Shown one piece after another: positions 46,745-56,912 of a stretch of DNA of 64,000 nt; position 1 is the stretch's first letter; each line of letters opens with the position of its first letter. The notes beneath the pieces were generated by a model. It was not told where the DNA came from. It did not search any database and saw only the letters and a program-made list of their open reading frames with translations. The DNA is taken from positions 1,116,001 to 1,180,000 of the forward strand of contig NC_050719.1 in NCBI RefSeq assembly GCF_013402915.1, in the 5' to 3' direction. The DNA is from Zygotorulaspora mrakii. Taxonomy: Eukaryota > Ascomycota > Saccharomycetes > Saccharomycetales > Saccharomycetaceae. Made by a program: the position numbers and the translations under genes.

Positions 46745-49378
46745 TTTACTTCTTAACTCTTCTCTTTCTAGTTCCCATTTATGAACATTTGCCATTTTTT
46801 GTGTTAGCTCATCAATTTCATGATCGATTGAAGTAATGGCTTCATCCGTACCAAGAGCTTGCAGCTGCCATGACCCTGACGTTGTATCTGTTATTTCTAG
46901 AAGCAGATCATGATATTTTATTAGCGAGGGCCTTTGAGATATGCTAATAAAGTTGAATCTATATCTCTTTAGTAAATTAAAGAGATAATCTTCCATATCG
47001 ACACTAATAGCATTTGTTGCTTCATCCAAAACGACGAATCTCGGTTTATGAAACATAATTCGTGCAAAATTCATTCTTTGCTTTTCTCCACCACTCAAAA
47101 GATCCTTCCAATCTGCGACAACATCCAAATATGACCACCCTTTATCTCTTTTCAATAAATAGTCCAGATGAACCTCTTTAAGGATTTGAACCAAATCTCT
47201 ATCTTTAAATCCTCTGTCGAAAAACTCATCTGATGATAATGGATAAATAATTTGATCCCTCAAGGTCCCACCTCTTGTAAAATATGGTTTCTGTGGTACA
47301 CAAAATAAAGCTCCTTCAGATGGAACGGAAAGAAGACCATTTTTATTATATACTGGCCATATTTCCGCAATTATACGTTGAACGGAACTTTTACCGCAAC
47401 TATTCGGCCCCAAGATTAACAAACTTGAACCCGGCCCATCGAAAAATGGTAAATTGGCATCAAAAACTCTTCTCAAATCCTGTACAGAATTGACATTGGA
47501 AGATGACTGTTCAATGTGAGGTGGAATTTGAAAAGTCAATTTTTTTATCAATTTGCTTCCCTCATTGGCTCGTACAGATGGTATTATTACATCAACATTT
47601 TCAATCCTCACGCCATTAAAGTTTCTTTGTACTGTTCCTTGGATAATGTCTTGTTTATTTTGTTGTGGACTACTATCCGATCTCTTGAGATCAACAGCTG
47701 TGATCAATTTGGGTAGTGTTTCGATTGCCCCGTAATTAAAGTTCCTAGAGTGAACTCTGTGCAACGTGCACAGCAATGTAAATATTCTATTAGTGTAGCC
47801 TGTTAATTGCGAAATATCCTTTATGGAGTGCATCAATCGGGAACCTGCATCTGCTAAAGATAACATTAACCTTTTGTTAACGATAAATTCTTTCATATTG
47901 CTATCTTCTGAACTAATAGCTGTCGAAAGCGTAGTTAAAACTATTGGTATTGAAGCAAACACATAGCCCAGTCCTGACCAAGTATATTTTAAGATGTAAT
48001 CTTCGATGACATTATAATTAAATTTTCTCTTGTCCATCATTAACGTACGATCCATTAAAATTTCGTATAACTCAAGCACTTTTGATTTTTCAACTTGGGT
48101 TCCTTGATAAAATGCAATTTCTTCATTGTTATTGATTAAGTTTAAATGATAGTTGTAATAATCACCGTCTGCACTTGATTTACTACTTGCTAATTTACCT
48201 AGCGGTGGGGTAAACCTTCTCAGTAAATATCCAGTAATAAAATAATTAACAAAGATACCAACCACACCAAAGCTGCCTAAGTTATGACGCAAATAAAATG
48301 AAAAAAATATCAAATCTATTACCGGCTTGGCAATATTAGCAAAAACGGAGCACGTTGCATCACAAAATCGAGTTACATCACTTGTAATTGAGTTATCAAT
48401 ATTTTTGATAACAGAACTGGCTGATTTGGAATCGAAAATGACCTTATAAAAAGCCAAATTTTTATCCAAATACATGTCATGGATATAGCGGGTTAGGTAA
48501 ACCCTAAAATTCAGACTTAATTTTCTTTGCAATAATTTAATTGCGCTATTGGTATAGGATGCTGGTAATGCGATTAAAAACCAACAAGCTAGATCCAGAA
48601 TGAACCTTTTGCCTTTACCAGCAATAATGTCTCTAACAATCTGACCATCCAATTTGGCAACAAACAGTGAAAGCCATGTTCTCATAACCAGAAAAAAAAT
48701 CTGTACGATTAACAACATTGAATTCTTGTCGATGACTGACGGTATTAAAATTCTTGATAAAACATGCATTTGATTCAAAAATTTAGAATAAAAAATCTGT
48801 GAATTTTTGGCTCGTCCCAATTCCACGTTTTTGAAGAGATACTTGTCATGTTCGATAACATCATCATCTCTAGGTCGTATGTAGATTTTCTTACTTTCCG
48901 CGACAGGTTTCACAAACTCTGGCTGGTCTGTCGGTTTTTCGTTTGCAGAATTGTTCGTCATCATTTCCAAAATTGACTTAGATTCTGGTATGTACATAAT
49001 TCTTCCACCTGTTGTCAACTGGGTTTGCGACCTTGTGCGAGGCAAAATCGATCTTCTACCATGTAATCTTGAGTGCCTGTATAGAGAGTATATTTTCCTC
49101 ACAATCAAAAGGGCTGCGTAAGTAGCACTGGAAGCTACGAAGGCCCCAGACAATCCCAGAGATAACAGCAGCACTCTGGCTCTGGTCCTGTGCTCCAAAA
49201 GTGAACCTGGCGACTTTTGCAACTGCATTAAGTGTCTCAAGAGTACTCTTAAATACTGTGGCAGCGTCACTCCCTTCAGCTTTAACCCTATACAGGTCGC
49301 ATGTAGGTTGATTATTAGTCGTTTTAATGAATCCTTTGCAAGCACAGACTCCGCCATCACTCTCGGTTTCTGCGTCAT
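46730..49378 (-). CDS. PXA1: Peroxisomal ABC half-transporter Pxa1
   Basis: 882 residues (S. cerevisiae Pxa1 870). With Pxa2 it imports long-chain acyl-CoA into peroxisomes, as does human ALD protein. A hydrophobic N-terminal segment ([23 protein letters not shown]) precedes a membrane domain of about residues 205-560 with ALD-type motifs, then the ATPase: Walker [10 protein letters not shown] (about 660), signature LSGGEKQR (about 760), Walker [13 protein letters not shown]. Corresponds to YPL147W. A consensus oleate response element lies 222-241 bp upstream of the ATG. A second ATG is at codon 8. Confidence 0.94.
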   Translation of the reverse strand: MTQKPRVMAESVLAKDSLKRLIINLHATCIGLKLKGVTLPQYLRVLLRHLMQLQKSPGSLLEHRTRARVLLLSLGLSGAFVASSATYAALLIVRKIYSLYRHSRLHGRRSILPRTRSQTQLTTGGRIMYIPESKSILEMMTNNSANEKPTDQPEFVKPVAESKKIYIRPRDDDVIEHDKYLFKNVELGRAKNSQIFYSKFLNQMHVLSRILIPSVIDKNSMLLIVQIFFLVMRTWLSLFVAKLDGQIVRDIIAGKGKRFILDLACWFLIALPASYTNSAIKLLQRKLSLNFRVYLTRYIHDMYLDKNLAFYKVIFDSKSASSVIKNIDNSITSDVTRFCDATCSVFANIAKPVIDLIFFSFYLRHNLGSFGVVGIFVNYFITGYLLRRFTPPLGKLASSKSSADGDYYNYHLNLINNNEEIAFYQGTQVEKSKVLELYEILMDRTLMMDKRKFNYNVIEDYILKYTWSGLGYVFASIPIVLTTLSTAISSEDSNMKEFIVNKRLMLSLADAGSRLMHSIKDISQLTGYTNRIFTLLCTLHRVHSRNFNYGAIETLPKLITAVDLKRSDSSPQQNKQDIIQGTVQRNFNGVRIENVDVIIPSVRANEGSKLIKKLTFQIPPHIEQSSSNVNSVQDLRRVFDANLPFFDGPGSSLLILGPNSCGKSSVQRIIAEIWPVYNKNGLLSVPSEGALFCVPQKPYFTRGGTLRDQIIYPLSSDEFFDRGFKDRDLVQILKEVHLDYLLKRDKGWSYLDVVADWKDLLSGGEKQRMNFARIMFHKPRFVVLDEATNAISVDMEDYLFNLLKRYRFNFISISQRPSLIKYHDLLLEITDTTSGSWQLQALGTDEAITSIDHEIDELTQKMANVHKWELEREELRSKLAVI

Positions 49379-50051
49379 TCTGAATAAACCCCTCTGTGCT
49401 TATCTGATTTTGAAGTTGTAGTCTCTCAGATTTCGAAATTCTTAAAGTGATTGGACCTTTGTTGTTGTATCCTTTCGCAAAACGTTTTGCCTTTATATGC
49501 TATCGGCGGCAATTATTCTTTTATTTGGTCATCCCCATTTCCCCACTTTTATTACTCCAACTTCGAGTTGATTTGAATCCGCTGCGTTACCCGGCCATTC
49601 GGAATAGAAATAACCGCCGAGATCATATATATATTGTTCCAAAGACTATAGATATCGTTCAATTCAAATGCTCTATGTCAAGCACATGCTGTGAGCCAAT
49701 CAAAGAATGTAATCGGGAGTATCAGGCTGCCAAGAGCGTTCTTTTGAGTTTCACTTCCACCGCGATGTGTTCTTCGAAACACTCAACTTCCTGGCTAGAT
49801 ATAATCGACTCAGGAATTTGAAGGTAGATTTCCATACATTTGGACCATAGTTACCCATGTTGTGAGCATGGCTCGACTTGCTTGTTGCTGCCTTCCAAAG
49901 CAGCAGACTGAACATCTTCAAAAGTCACTATTCGTGAGTGTAACGTATAGAATTATCTGAATGATAAGCATGTCTGCATAAGTCAAAGTATGAAGGTCCG
50001 GGATAACAGATATTGTTGCAAGGCAACTCTGCTAAAGTTGACTAAAACCAC
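49379..50051. other. Spacer upstream of PXA1 and the DUF1749 gene
   Basis: 673 bp with two divergent promoters. A 124-codon frame at 49447-49821 starts with GTG and has no similarity I recognise. The oleate response element is listed separately. Confidence 0.5.
49600..49619 (-). promoter_or_regulatory. Oleate response element of PXA1
   Basis: On the minus strand: CGG CGG TTA TTTCTATT CCG, an exact fit to the ORE consensus CGG-N3-TNA-N8-12-CCG bound by Oaf1/Pip2, 222-241 bp upstream of the PXA1 ATG. In S. cerevisiae PXA1 is oleate-induced through such elements. Confidence 0.7.
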
Positions 50052-50903
50052 ATGTCCTATCCAGGCGTGCTGCATCAGTATTCATATCAGGTCGCATTTG
50101 AATTTGAACCGGTAGGCTTGCCCAACGTGATCATCGTAATCGGTGGATTGACCGATGGGTTATTGACAGTTGCATATGCCTCCCCTCTTGCTAAGGCAGT
50201 TGCAAAGTATGGCTACTCTGTAGTCAACATCCAGATGACAAGCAGTTATAAAGGATTTGGGGTGCAATCCCTGGATAAGGATGTTGAGGATATTAAAAAG
50301 CTGGTTGATTTCTTTAAAGCGAAAAACAGGGGAAGAATCATAATATTCGGTCGTTCAACTGGCTCACAAGACGTAATACATTATTTACTACGCTATCCTG
50401 AGACTGTTGATGCTGGCATAATGGATGCACCAGTGTCCGATAGAGAAGCCTTCTCCTCTGAAATTGATCCGAAAGTACTGGCCAGGTTGAACGAAACGGC
50501 GTCAGAACTGGTGAAAGACGAAAGAGGCTCTCAACTACTTTCTCCTGAACACTGCAAGTACTTATTTGGTACCCCAGTGAATGCGTACCGGTGGTGTTCA
50601 CTTCTGCTTCCTGGTGGCGATGATGATTACTTTTCTGCGGATCTCTCAGATGAATTTATTGCCTCGACGTTCGGTAAACTGGGAAAGCCCTTCTTGATTC
50701 TGGAAAATGAAAGAGACGAATTTGTTCCCAGAACTACGGATAAGTCAAGTCTGTTGAAAAGATGGAAAGCTGCAAGTGACCCGAAGTATTGGTCCAAGAT
50801 GTCAGGGTTTGTGAAGAATGCGTCCCATCTTGTTGTAGAAAAGGATGCTCAGAATCTTTTGGTTGATCGTGTGACGAGGTTCATCTCTGAATTTGAGCTT
50901 TAA
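50052..50903 (+). CDS. DUF1749 (UPF0613/SidJ-like) alpha/beta hydrolase
   Basis: 283 residues. The nucleophile elbow is IIIFGRSTGSQDVIHYLLRYP at about residue 100 (GRSTG, G-x-S-x-G); NERDEFVP at about 218 supplies a plausible acid and NASHLVV near the end a plausible catalytic His. Members of this fungal family include SidJ of Aspergillus, an esterase of the siderophore fusarinine C/TAFC breakdown products, and uncharacterised yeast proteins. The true substrate here is unknown. S. cerevisiae S288C has no gene at this position that I know of, so it is accessory. It is followed by the MPR1-type gene in the same direction. Confidence 0.8.
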   Translation: MSYPGVLHQYSYQVAFEFEPVGLPNVIIVIGGLTDGLLTVAYASPLAKAVAKYGYSVVNIQMTSSYKGFGVQSLDKDVEDIKKLVDFFKAKNRGRIIIFGRSTGSQDVIHYLLRYPETVDAGIMDAPVSDREAFSSEIDPKVLARLNETASELVKDERGSQLLSPEHCKYLFGTPVNAYRWCSLLLPGGDDDYFSADLSDEFIASTFGKLGKPFLILENERDEFVPRTTDKSSLLKRWKAASDPKYWSKMSGFVKNASHLVVEKDAQNLLVDRVTRFISEFEL

Positions 50904-51346
50904 ACTGAATCCCAAATCTTGCCACTCTTTTTTAACTTATATTTAAATTCAGTTTTTGATCTGTATGTTCGTGACATTCAACAGTTCTCTTCTAAGACGC
51001 GGCATTTGTCATCAACTATATTCCGTCTCTTGATAGATGGTTTTGAAAACATCTCATAGTGTTCGGTTCCTGGAAACTGTGTAGAGTTCATGTACACGGT
51101 AAGAAATTCGACCTTGAAAGAATTACCACGAAATAGAGATTTTACTAGCCTTATCAAATCTTAAATGATTTCCGACATCTGGGAAATGACTCTTGTCTTG
51201 ACGCGACATAAGCATAAGGGACGTTTATTTTCCGCCGCTCTCGGTAAGAGACTATGCATATATATACGGTGCAGTTCTCGAGAATACATGCATAACGCAA
51301 AGGAAACTCTCACACGCACAGATAGATAATAATATAGTTATCTATC
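50904..51346. other. Spacer upstream of the MPR1-type gene
   Basis: 443 bp, with a TATA-like tatatatac at about 51259-51267 about 80 bp before the ATG. No gene seen. Confidence 0.45.
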
Positions 51347-52018
51347 ATGTCTACAACTCAGTTACGCAATGGACCAAAATTTTCCAAGCCATTGGTGGAT
51401 GTCATCGAACCTTTGCAGTTCCAATTGAAAGATTCGGATACAATTGCGACTGCTTTCCCAATATACTCTTCAGATGATGTTCCATTGACACTACTGCAAT
51501 ATATGCATAATGAGTTGAATCTCGAGATTGAAGATGGTAAAACATATCCCCATCTCGAGCAATTCTCATGTAAAGAGTTTTCCGATTACTGGTTTTCATC
51601 GTTCTGCGTTATTGTCTTGAAAACGAACAAATTAACCATTGATCCAGACCAAAGTGACTGGAGTGATGTTTTCCAGGGGACTTTCTACATCAAACCAAAT
51701 TATTTGCCTCGTTGCTCTCACAATTGCAACGCAGGATTTCTTGTAAATCATAAACAAAGAAATCAAAGAATTGGCTATAGGCTGGCCCAAGTCTACTTGA
51801 AATGGGCGCCTTTATTAGGTTATAAATATTCAGTTTTCAATTTGGTGTTTGTCACTAATAAAGCAAGCTGGAGAATCTGGGATCAATTCAAGTTTGATAG
51901 AGTGGGAATAATTCCTGGCGCAGCTGTTCTAAAGAACATTGAAGAGCCGGTTGATGCAATCATTTTTGGTAAAGATCTAACCAAAATCGAGCCTGAGCTA
52001 TTTTCTGACTTTCCATGA
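51347..52018 (+). CDS. MPR1: MPR1-type N-acetyltransferase
   Basis: 223 residues (Sigma1278b Mpr1 229). Mpr1 acetylates the toxic proline analogue L-azetidine-2-carboxylate and acts in proline/arginine metabolism and oxidative-stress tolerance. The GNAT core is clear: GTFYIKPNYLPRCSHNCNAG, the acetyl-CoA motif RNQRIGYRLAQVYLKWAP, then KASWRIWDQFKF, all closely like Mpr1. The start MSTTQLRNGPKFSKPL corresponds to the LRNGP tract of Mpr1, so the protein begins about 10 residues later. MPR1 is absent from S288C and subtelomeric in the strains I know; here it is internal, between PXA1 and PPT2. Confidence 0.93.
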   Translation: MSTTQLRNGPKFSKPLVDVIEPLQFQLKDSDTIATAFPIYSSDDVPLTLLQYMHNELNLEIEDGKTYPHLEQFSCKEFSDYWFSSFCVIVLKTNKLTIDPDQSDWSDVFQGTFYIKPNYLPRCSHNCNAGFLVNHKQRNQRIGYRLAQVYLKWAPLLGYKYSVFNLVFVTNKASWRIWDQFKFDRVGIIPGAAVLKNIEEPVDAIIFGKDLTKIEPELFSDFP

Positions 52019-52170
52019 TACTTTATTACGTTGAAGTGTTTCCATATATTTTTATATATTCATCAAGCCTAAACATAAAAATTACTGTTTTGTTATCTCA
52101 AGCTGAAAATGAAAAGTTTGAGTCGTGATAATAAACGTTGAACAGTAATACATATTGACGCCATTGAAAC

Positions 52171-52698
52171 ATGCATCAATCCTTAACCAAGGGTTGCTTG
52201 GTTGGTGTTGGTACCGATATAGTTTATCTACCTAGAATCGCTAAACTTTTAGATAAGTATACTTCGAACCGCGATCGTAATATTTCAAGATTTCACAAAA
52301 TTACGCAGAAGTTTATGCACCCAATTGAACTAAATCAACTGGATACTCTGTTGACGGAAGGTTCTTCCTCTAAAACTAGACTGACCACCTTTATAGGAGG
52401 TGTGTGGGCATCAAAGGAATCGACTTATAAAGCGTTATCATGTTTTGTGCCTCATGATATGATTCCACCGGCCAAAACCATATACACAGGGCTCTTTTAC
52501 AAAATGAATGCAAAAAACGGCTATCCGACGCTGCAATTTGATGACAAGTTTCAAGAGAGTCACTTGGCGAATCAGGATTTCTACCGAGATTTCGTGAAGA
52601 TCCCTCAGATAAAGCCGCTAATCTCAATTGCACACGATCATGACTACCTTGCGTGCTTCGTGAGTCTGAGCTCATATGGAAAAGCTATAGAGAAATGA
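52171..52698 (+). CDS. PPT2: Mitochondrial 4'-phosphopantetheinyl transferase
   Basis: 175 residues (S. cerevisiae Ppt2 173). Transfers phosphopantetheine from CoA to mitochondrial acyl carrier protein Acp1, needed for lipoate synthesis. AcpS-family motifs: GVGTDIVYLPRI at about residue 12 (G-x-D, Mg2+ binding) and WASKESTYKAL at about 84 (W-x-x-KE-x-x-x-K). Matches YPL148C, which lies next to PXA1 in S. cerevisiae; here two extra genes intervene. Confidence 0.93.
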   Translation: MHQSLTKGCLVGVGTDIVYLPRIAKLLDKYTSNRDRNISRFHKITQKFMHPIELNQLDTLLTEGSSSKTRLTTFIGGVWASKESTYKALSCFVPHDMIPPAKTIYTGLFYKMNAKNGYPTLQFDDKFQESHLANQDFYRDFVKIPQIKPLISIAHDHDYLACFVSLSSYGKAIEK

Positions 52699-52892
52699 AG
52701 AAATGTGTGTGTTCATCGGACGCTCCTTGTTGCCATTTTCTATTATTTTATTGCAGAGTAGCGAAAAGTTTTTGAAATATGTTGAACATACAATTCGCCG
52801 CGATGGAAAAAATCTTGTCTTCTCTTCAAAGTGCTGAATCATTTGGGCCAATAAAAGAATAATACAAAATACGAATTTAAAGCACGGAAAAG

Positions 52893-54420
52893 ATGGCTGT
52901 TGCAGACTTAATTAAAAAGTTTGAGAAAATTTCAGTCGATGATGTGAAACAGGAACGCGCTGAACAGGGACAGCACGAGGAAACCGATAAACCGTATGTT
53001 TCCTCTGGCATCGATAGTGTTTCGCGGGGAGCCTCCTCTCAAACGCCAATTAACAATACCATAGATACTCAATCTGACGCACCTGGTGAATTGAATGGAG
53101 AAGTAAAGGATAAAGACGAAGACAAACTGCTTGGCAAAGTAAATGCTGAAGAAAGTGAAGTAGAGGCTTCAGTTCAGAACCCCATAGATGACTTTGAAGA
53201 ATCAAACAAAGAGGAGAGATCAGAAGAAACTTCAAAAGTTGAGGAGACGGAAGAGGGAAAACAAGCTAAAAATGTCGCACAAGCAGGTGAATTAGAAGAT
53301 GAAACGGAGCTGTCATTATCTTCTCCTACAGTGGGCAACGCCGAAGCAGAATCTGCCTCTGATAACGTCGAAGACTTACAGGTAGTAGAGGAAAATTGGC
53401 TTAGGCAAGACTAAATCACACAATATAGATGAATTGAATGCGATGACGCAGGAAGTGCAGGAAGAAACCTCTGAGAGTATTGCACACCAAAAACCGCTGG
53501 ATGTCAAATCAAGCAGTAGACCAACTCGACTAGGACGTGATGATCCTTTTGAGTTTGGCAAAAGAACCCTTGAAGAAAAATCTGACGTTTGGGATCATAA
53601 TGCCTGGGATAATGTTGAATGGGGAGAAGAACAAATTAAACAAGCTGAAGAAAAAATTAAGCAGCAGTTGGAAAATCCAGTTTCTGAGTTTGACAAAAAA
53701 CTGTACAATGAAAACCCGGCAAGATATTGGGATATATTTTACAAGAATAATAAGGAAAACTTTTTCAAGGATAGAAAATGGCTTCAAATTGAATTCCCAT
53801 GTTTGTACGCGGCCACAAAGAAAGACGCAGGTCCAATGACAATATTCGAAATTGGTTGCGGTGCCGGTAACACTTTCTTTCCTATTTTAAATGAAAATGA
53901 GAATGAAAACCTTCGAATCATCGCTGCCGATTATGCTCCAAGAGCTGTTGAGTTAGTTAAAAACTCTTCCCAATTCAATCCTAAGTATGGACATGCCACC
54001 GTTTGGGATTTAGCAAATCCTTCGGGCGACTTACCAGATGGGATTGCTCCACACTCCGTTGATATCGCTGTAATGATTTTTGTGTTCAGTGCACTGGCTC
54101 CTGATCAGTGGGATCAAGCTTTAGATAACCTACGAAAAATACTGAAACCCGGAGGTAAAATTTTGTTTAGAGATTACGGGAGATATGACTTGGCTCAGGT
54201 TAGATTCAAGAAAAATAGAATACTCGGTGACAACTTTTACATCAGAGGGGATGGTACCAGAGTCTACTTTTTCACAGAGGATGAATTAAGAGATATTTTC
54301 ACGAAAAAGTCTTTTATCGAGAATCAAATAGGAACTGATAGAAGGCTTCTTGTCAATAGAAAGAGGCAGTTGAAAATGTATAGATGCTGGTTGCAAGCCG
54401 TATTTGACATTCCAAAATGA
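52893..54420 (+). CDS. TRM140: tRNA m3C methyltransferase Trm140/Abp140 via +1 frameshift
   Basis: CDS 52893-53402 joined to 53404-54420 by a programmed +1 frameshift; 508 residues (S. cerevisiae 628). In S. cerevisiae the product methylates C32 of tRNA-Thr to m3C and binds F-actin. The N-terminus MAVADLIKKFEKIS is the actin-binding Lifeact region. A long acidic, low-complexity linker follows. Frame 0 reads CTT AGG CAA GAC TAA; skipping A53403 gives CTT GGC AAG and continues in the downstream frame through the methyltransferase motif I IFEIGCGAGNTFFPIL. The slippery heptamer CTTAGGC (53400-53406) is the one used in S. cerevisiae ABP140 and Ty1. The second frame is otherwise without an ATG before NAMTQE. 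Confidence 0.95.
53400..53406 (+). other. TRM140: CTTAGGC +1 ribosomal frameshift site
   Basis: Heptamer CTT-AGG-C, with CTT in frame 0 as codon 170. AGG is decoded by a scarce tRNA in S. cerevisiae, so the ribosome pauses and slips one base forward. Frame 0 stops 3 codons later. Confidence 0.93.
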
Positions 54421-54530
54421 ACTGAAATATATTTTTACATATATATATATATATATATTGAGACTATTAAAAACGTGAATGCTTTTTTTCCCGTAATAAC
54501 ATCATGAGGTGGGATGTCTCATGTTTAATT

Positions 54531-55418
54531 TTAGTTCTCGAGTCCCTCTATGGCCACTTCATTTGCAGTCAGTAGGCATAATGAAATATGCAAAAATCCA
54601 TCAAAGCTAAAAAATCGGAGGTAGGTTTCGTAAATATGTGCTTCTAGCGGAATTTCAATACCGGAACACACAATCTTAATCGGTGCTCTACCTTTTTTCT
54701 CAAATAGTACAGGTAAGAGATGAGTAAGAACATCCATGAATGTTTCCTCATGCTGATCGGCCTGAAAAGCCGAAATGACGGGTTGCATAATTTGCATCTC
54801 CGGTAAAGATTGATGAATGACTACGGGAATATGACGAGGTTTTGCAGGTATGATTTTTGTTGCAATAAATTCAAATGATTTCCTATCTCTTTTAATGACA
54901 CTTTCCCAGAATTTTTTTGAGTCGTACATTGCCAAGGACATCATCTGTTTAGCTGAACCATTTAGGATGAAGCACACTTGCTTCCATTGGTGCATCCAAT
55001 AGCCCTGGATTTGTTCTTGTCCTTTGACGATTGGAAGAACTCCAGAAGGAGCTTGCGGACCATATGCAAGTTCTATTGTCCACATATTAATTGATGAAGA
55101 AGTATCGCCGCGTTTTCTTCCCGATGGAATCAAACTTGTCATAGAGTCAAAGAGTACTCCAACTGGGTAATTCCAGTATAAAGGCACATTTTCGTATTCA
55201 AACCACACGAAGAGCTCTCTATCATCTATATCTGCCTTCAAATAGTCTTTAACTTGATTTTTCATGAATGGTAAGTACATTGGTAAATAAATGTCCCTTG
55301 GAATTCGAATATTCAAAGAGCATCGCTCTTTTTTTACACCTGCAATTAGTAATGTGGACTTAACAGTTAATTTCACATTTATGGCACCATTCCAAACCAG
55401 ATTCCTTATCTCATCCAT
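54531..55418 (-). CDS. ATG5: Autophagy protein Atg5
   Basis: 295 residues (S. cerevisiae Atg5 294). Atg5 is conjugated to Atg12 and with Atg16 acts as the E3-like complex for Atg8 lipidation. The conjugation site region HQWKQVCFILNGSAK is conserved with Lys146 as the presumed Atg12 acceptor (Lys149 in S. cerevisiae). Conserved WNYPVGVLFD at about residue 82 and CSGIEIPLEAHIYETYLRF near the end also match. Corresponds to YPL149W. Starts 132 bp from the divergent Ecdysoneless-family gene. Confidence 0.94.
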   Translation of the reverse strand: MDEIRNLVWNGAINVKLTVKSTLLIAGVKKERCSLNIRIPRDIYLPMYLPFMKNQVKDYLKADIDDRELFVWFEYENVPLYWNYPVGVLFDSMTSLIPSGRKRGDTSSSINMWTIELAYGPQAPSGVLPIVKGQEQIQGYWMHQWKQVCFILNGSAKQMMSLAMYDSKKFWESVIKRDRKSFEFIATKIIPAKPRHIPVVIHQSLPEMQIMQPVISAFQADQHEETFMDVLTHLLPVLFEKKGRAPIKIVCSGIEIPLEAHIYETYLRFFSFDGFLHISLCLLTANEVAIEGLEN

Positions 55419-55550
55419 ACTTCCTGCAATACCTCAAGGAGCCTTGACCGTCAGTCTCATATCATTAGTATATCTCTCTTGTCGCGATGTCACTACTGAA
55501 CTTAAACCGTGAAAAAAGAGTTAGCGAGGAATACATAAACCAGAAAGTCA

Positions 55551-56912
55551 ATGGAAAGTGATCAAACTGACATCATGCTACTTCAGAAACCTCAAGAGCA
55601 CGTAAGCTTTAAGAGGCTTTGGCAATACGAGCAAGGGGATCCGGAGGTAAGCGCATCTGTTACTGACGATGAGACTGTACTCTTGTTTGGGTTGTTTTAT
55701 GTAGATAAGTTCATGAATTCAAATGTTGAATACATGAGTAGACTAATGACCAAGCTGCAAAGCCACGTTGAAGATTGGAATGCCCATTATCCGTGGTCTG
55801 ATTTCAATGGAATAGATTTTCGCCTCAACGAAATGCAAGATGGATCATACGCGATCATGGGACAACTAATTGTTGAAGAACATGCTAGAGAAGAAGAGGC
55901 TTTAATCGTCGCGTTACTACAAGATTTTTCTGTTCAAGCAGGTCCTTATGCATTCATACGCATTTGCGATACCGATGGTGACTTTATCCTGATGGAATGC
56001 AATGATGCATTGCCTGAAGAGTACGAATATCCACATGCAAATAATCGCCTGTGGCTACATGAAGGAAGGTTCAAAATGATACCCAAGAGCTTTAGAGATA
56101 CTCAAGGACTGCGACCAGAAGAAGCGCTGTTATTTTTGAAGACTAGCTCTTTTAAGCTCACTGAGATTGAGAATTTGAGTATCTCAATATCCAAAAATAT
56201 GATCAACGGCTTTCCAGAAAAGTATCTGTCAAATCTGAAAAGACTCCCGTTGACTACAGAAGACGAAAAGTTGTCAAAAGTGCTCAAAGCAAATCCACAG
56301 ATTGGTAGCCTTTTAATAAGAAATTTGCTTCGTAAAGACGTCCAAATACCCAAAGTCACGACATCAGCAAGCGTTGAATCGCTGGAACTATTGGTACCGC
56401 AACGTCATTGTGATATGCTTTCCCTTTTTTTACGTGAGGAAGATGTGCGAGAAGAAGTAATATCTCTTCCACTTTACGTCGGAAGAGCCTTGTGTATCGT
56501 TTTGACAAGCTTGTTGCAATCGGAGGAGATTTTCCTAAGAGAGAGGGAACCTTTACTGAAGAAAGACACGAAGGAAAGCCAGTTTAGCTCCTTCAAGTTT
56601 TCTTATTTCGAGCCAAATTTTGAAGCACAACCGGATGAGGATGCCAGTGCCAGTGTGAACATCTTAGAGCAACTCGCAAAGGCCTTCAAAGAAGACACGC
56701 AAAGCAAAGGACTCGATGAAGATCAACCAGGGGACGAATATACCGATGAAGAGGGGAAGGCGGATGAGTCCTGCAAAAAGTATTTTGAAGACGAGAAGAT
56801 CGATATAGATGAGGATGATTTTTTCGAATTTTTTATGAAGGAAGCGCTGAAAATGGGTAAAGAAAACATCGAATCTTTGAAAAGTTCTTTTCTTGATGAT
56901 TTCGGTGCATAG
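55551..56912 (+). CDS. Ecdysoneless (ECD/SGT1) family protein
   Basis: 453 residues. The N-terminal half carries the family pattern: W-x-x-HYPWSDFNGIDF, then FIRICDTDGDFILMECNDALPEEYEYPHANNRLWLHEGRFKMIPKS, in the place of the ECD signature in which human ECD has an IEAADFLPKWL...NRVFFFHGELCIIP-type tract. The C-terminus is Asp/Glu-rich with DIDEDDFFEFFMKEAL. ECD proteins act in pre-mRNA splicing (with PRPF8) and cell-cycle control in animals, and human SGT1/ECD suppresses yeast gcr2. I know of no orthologue in S. cerevisiae, so this gene seems lost there. Function in this yeast is inferred from the family only. Confidence 0.78.
   Translation: MESDQTDIMLLQKPQEHVSFKRLWQYEQGDPEVSASVTDDETVLLFGLFYVDKFMNSNVEYMSRLMTKLQSHVEDWNAHYPWSDFNGIDFRLNEMQDGSYAIMGQLIVEEHAREEEALIVALLQDFSVQAGPYAFIRICDTDGDFILMECNDALPEEYEYPHANNRLWLHEGRFKMIPKSFRDTQGLRPEEALLFLKTSSFKLTEIENLSISISKNMINGFPEKYLSNLKRLPLTTEDEKLSKVLKANPQIGSLLIRNLLRKDVQIPKVTTSASVESLELLVPQRHCDMLSLFLREEDVREEVISLPLYVGRALCIVLTSLLQSEEIFLREREPLLKKDTKESQFSSFKFSYFEPNFEAQPDEDASASVNILEQLAKAFKEDTQSKGLDEDQPGDEYTDEEGKADESCKKYFEDEKIDIDEDDFFEFFMKEALKMGKENIESLKSSFLDDFGA

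Noticed and set aside
49447..49821. 124-codon plus-strand frame upstream of PXA1
   Set aside because: It starts with GTG, has no similarity I recognise, and covers the PXA1 promoter with its oleate response element.
53434..54420. Separate methyltransferase gene starting at 53434
   Set aside because: That codon is TTG; the CTTAGGC frameshift joins this frame to the Lifeact-bearing frame, as in ABP140.
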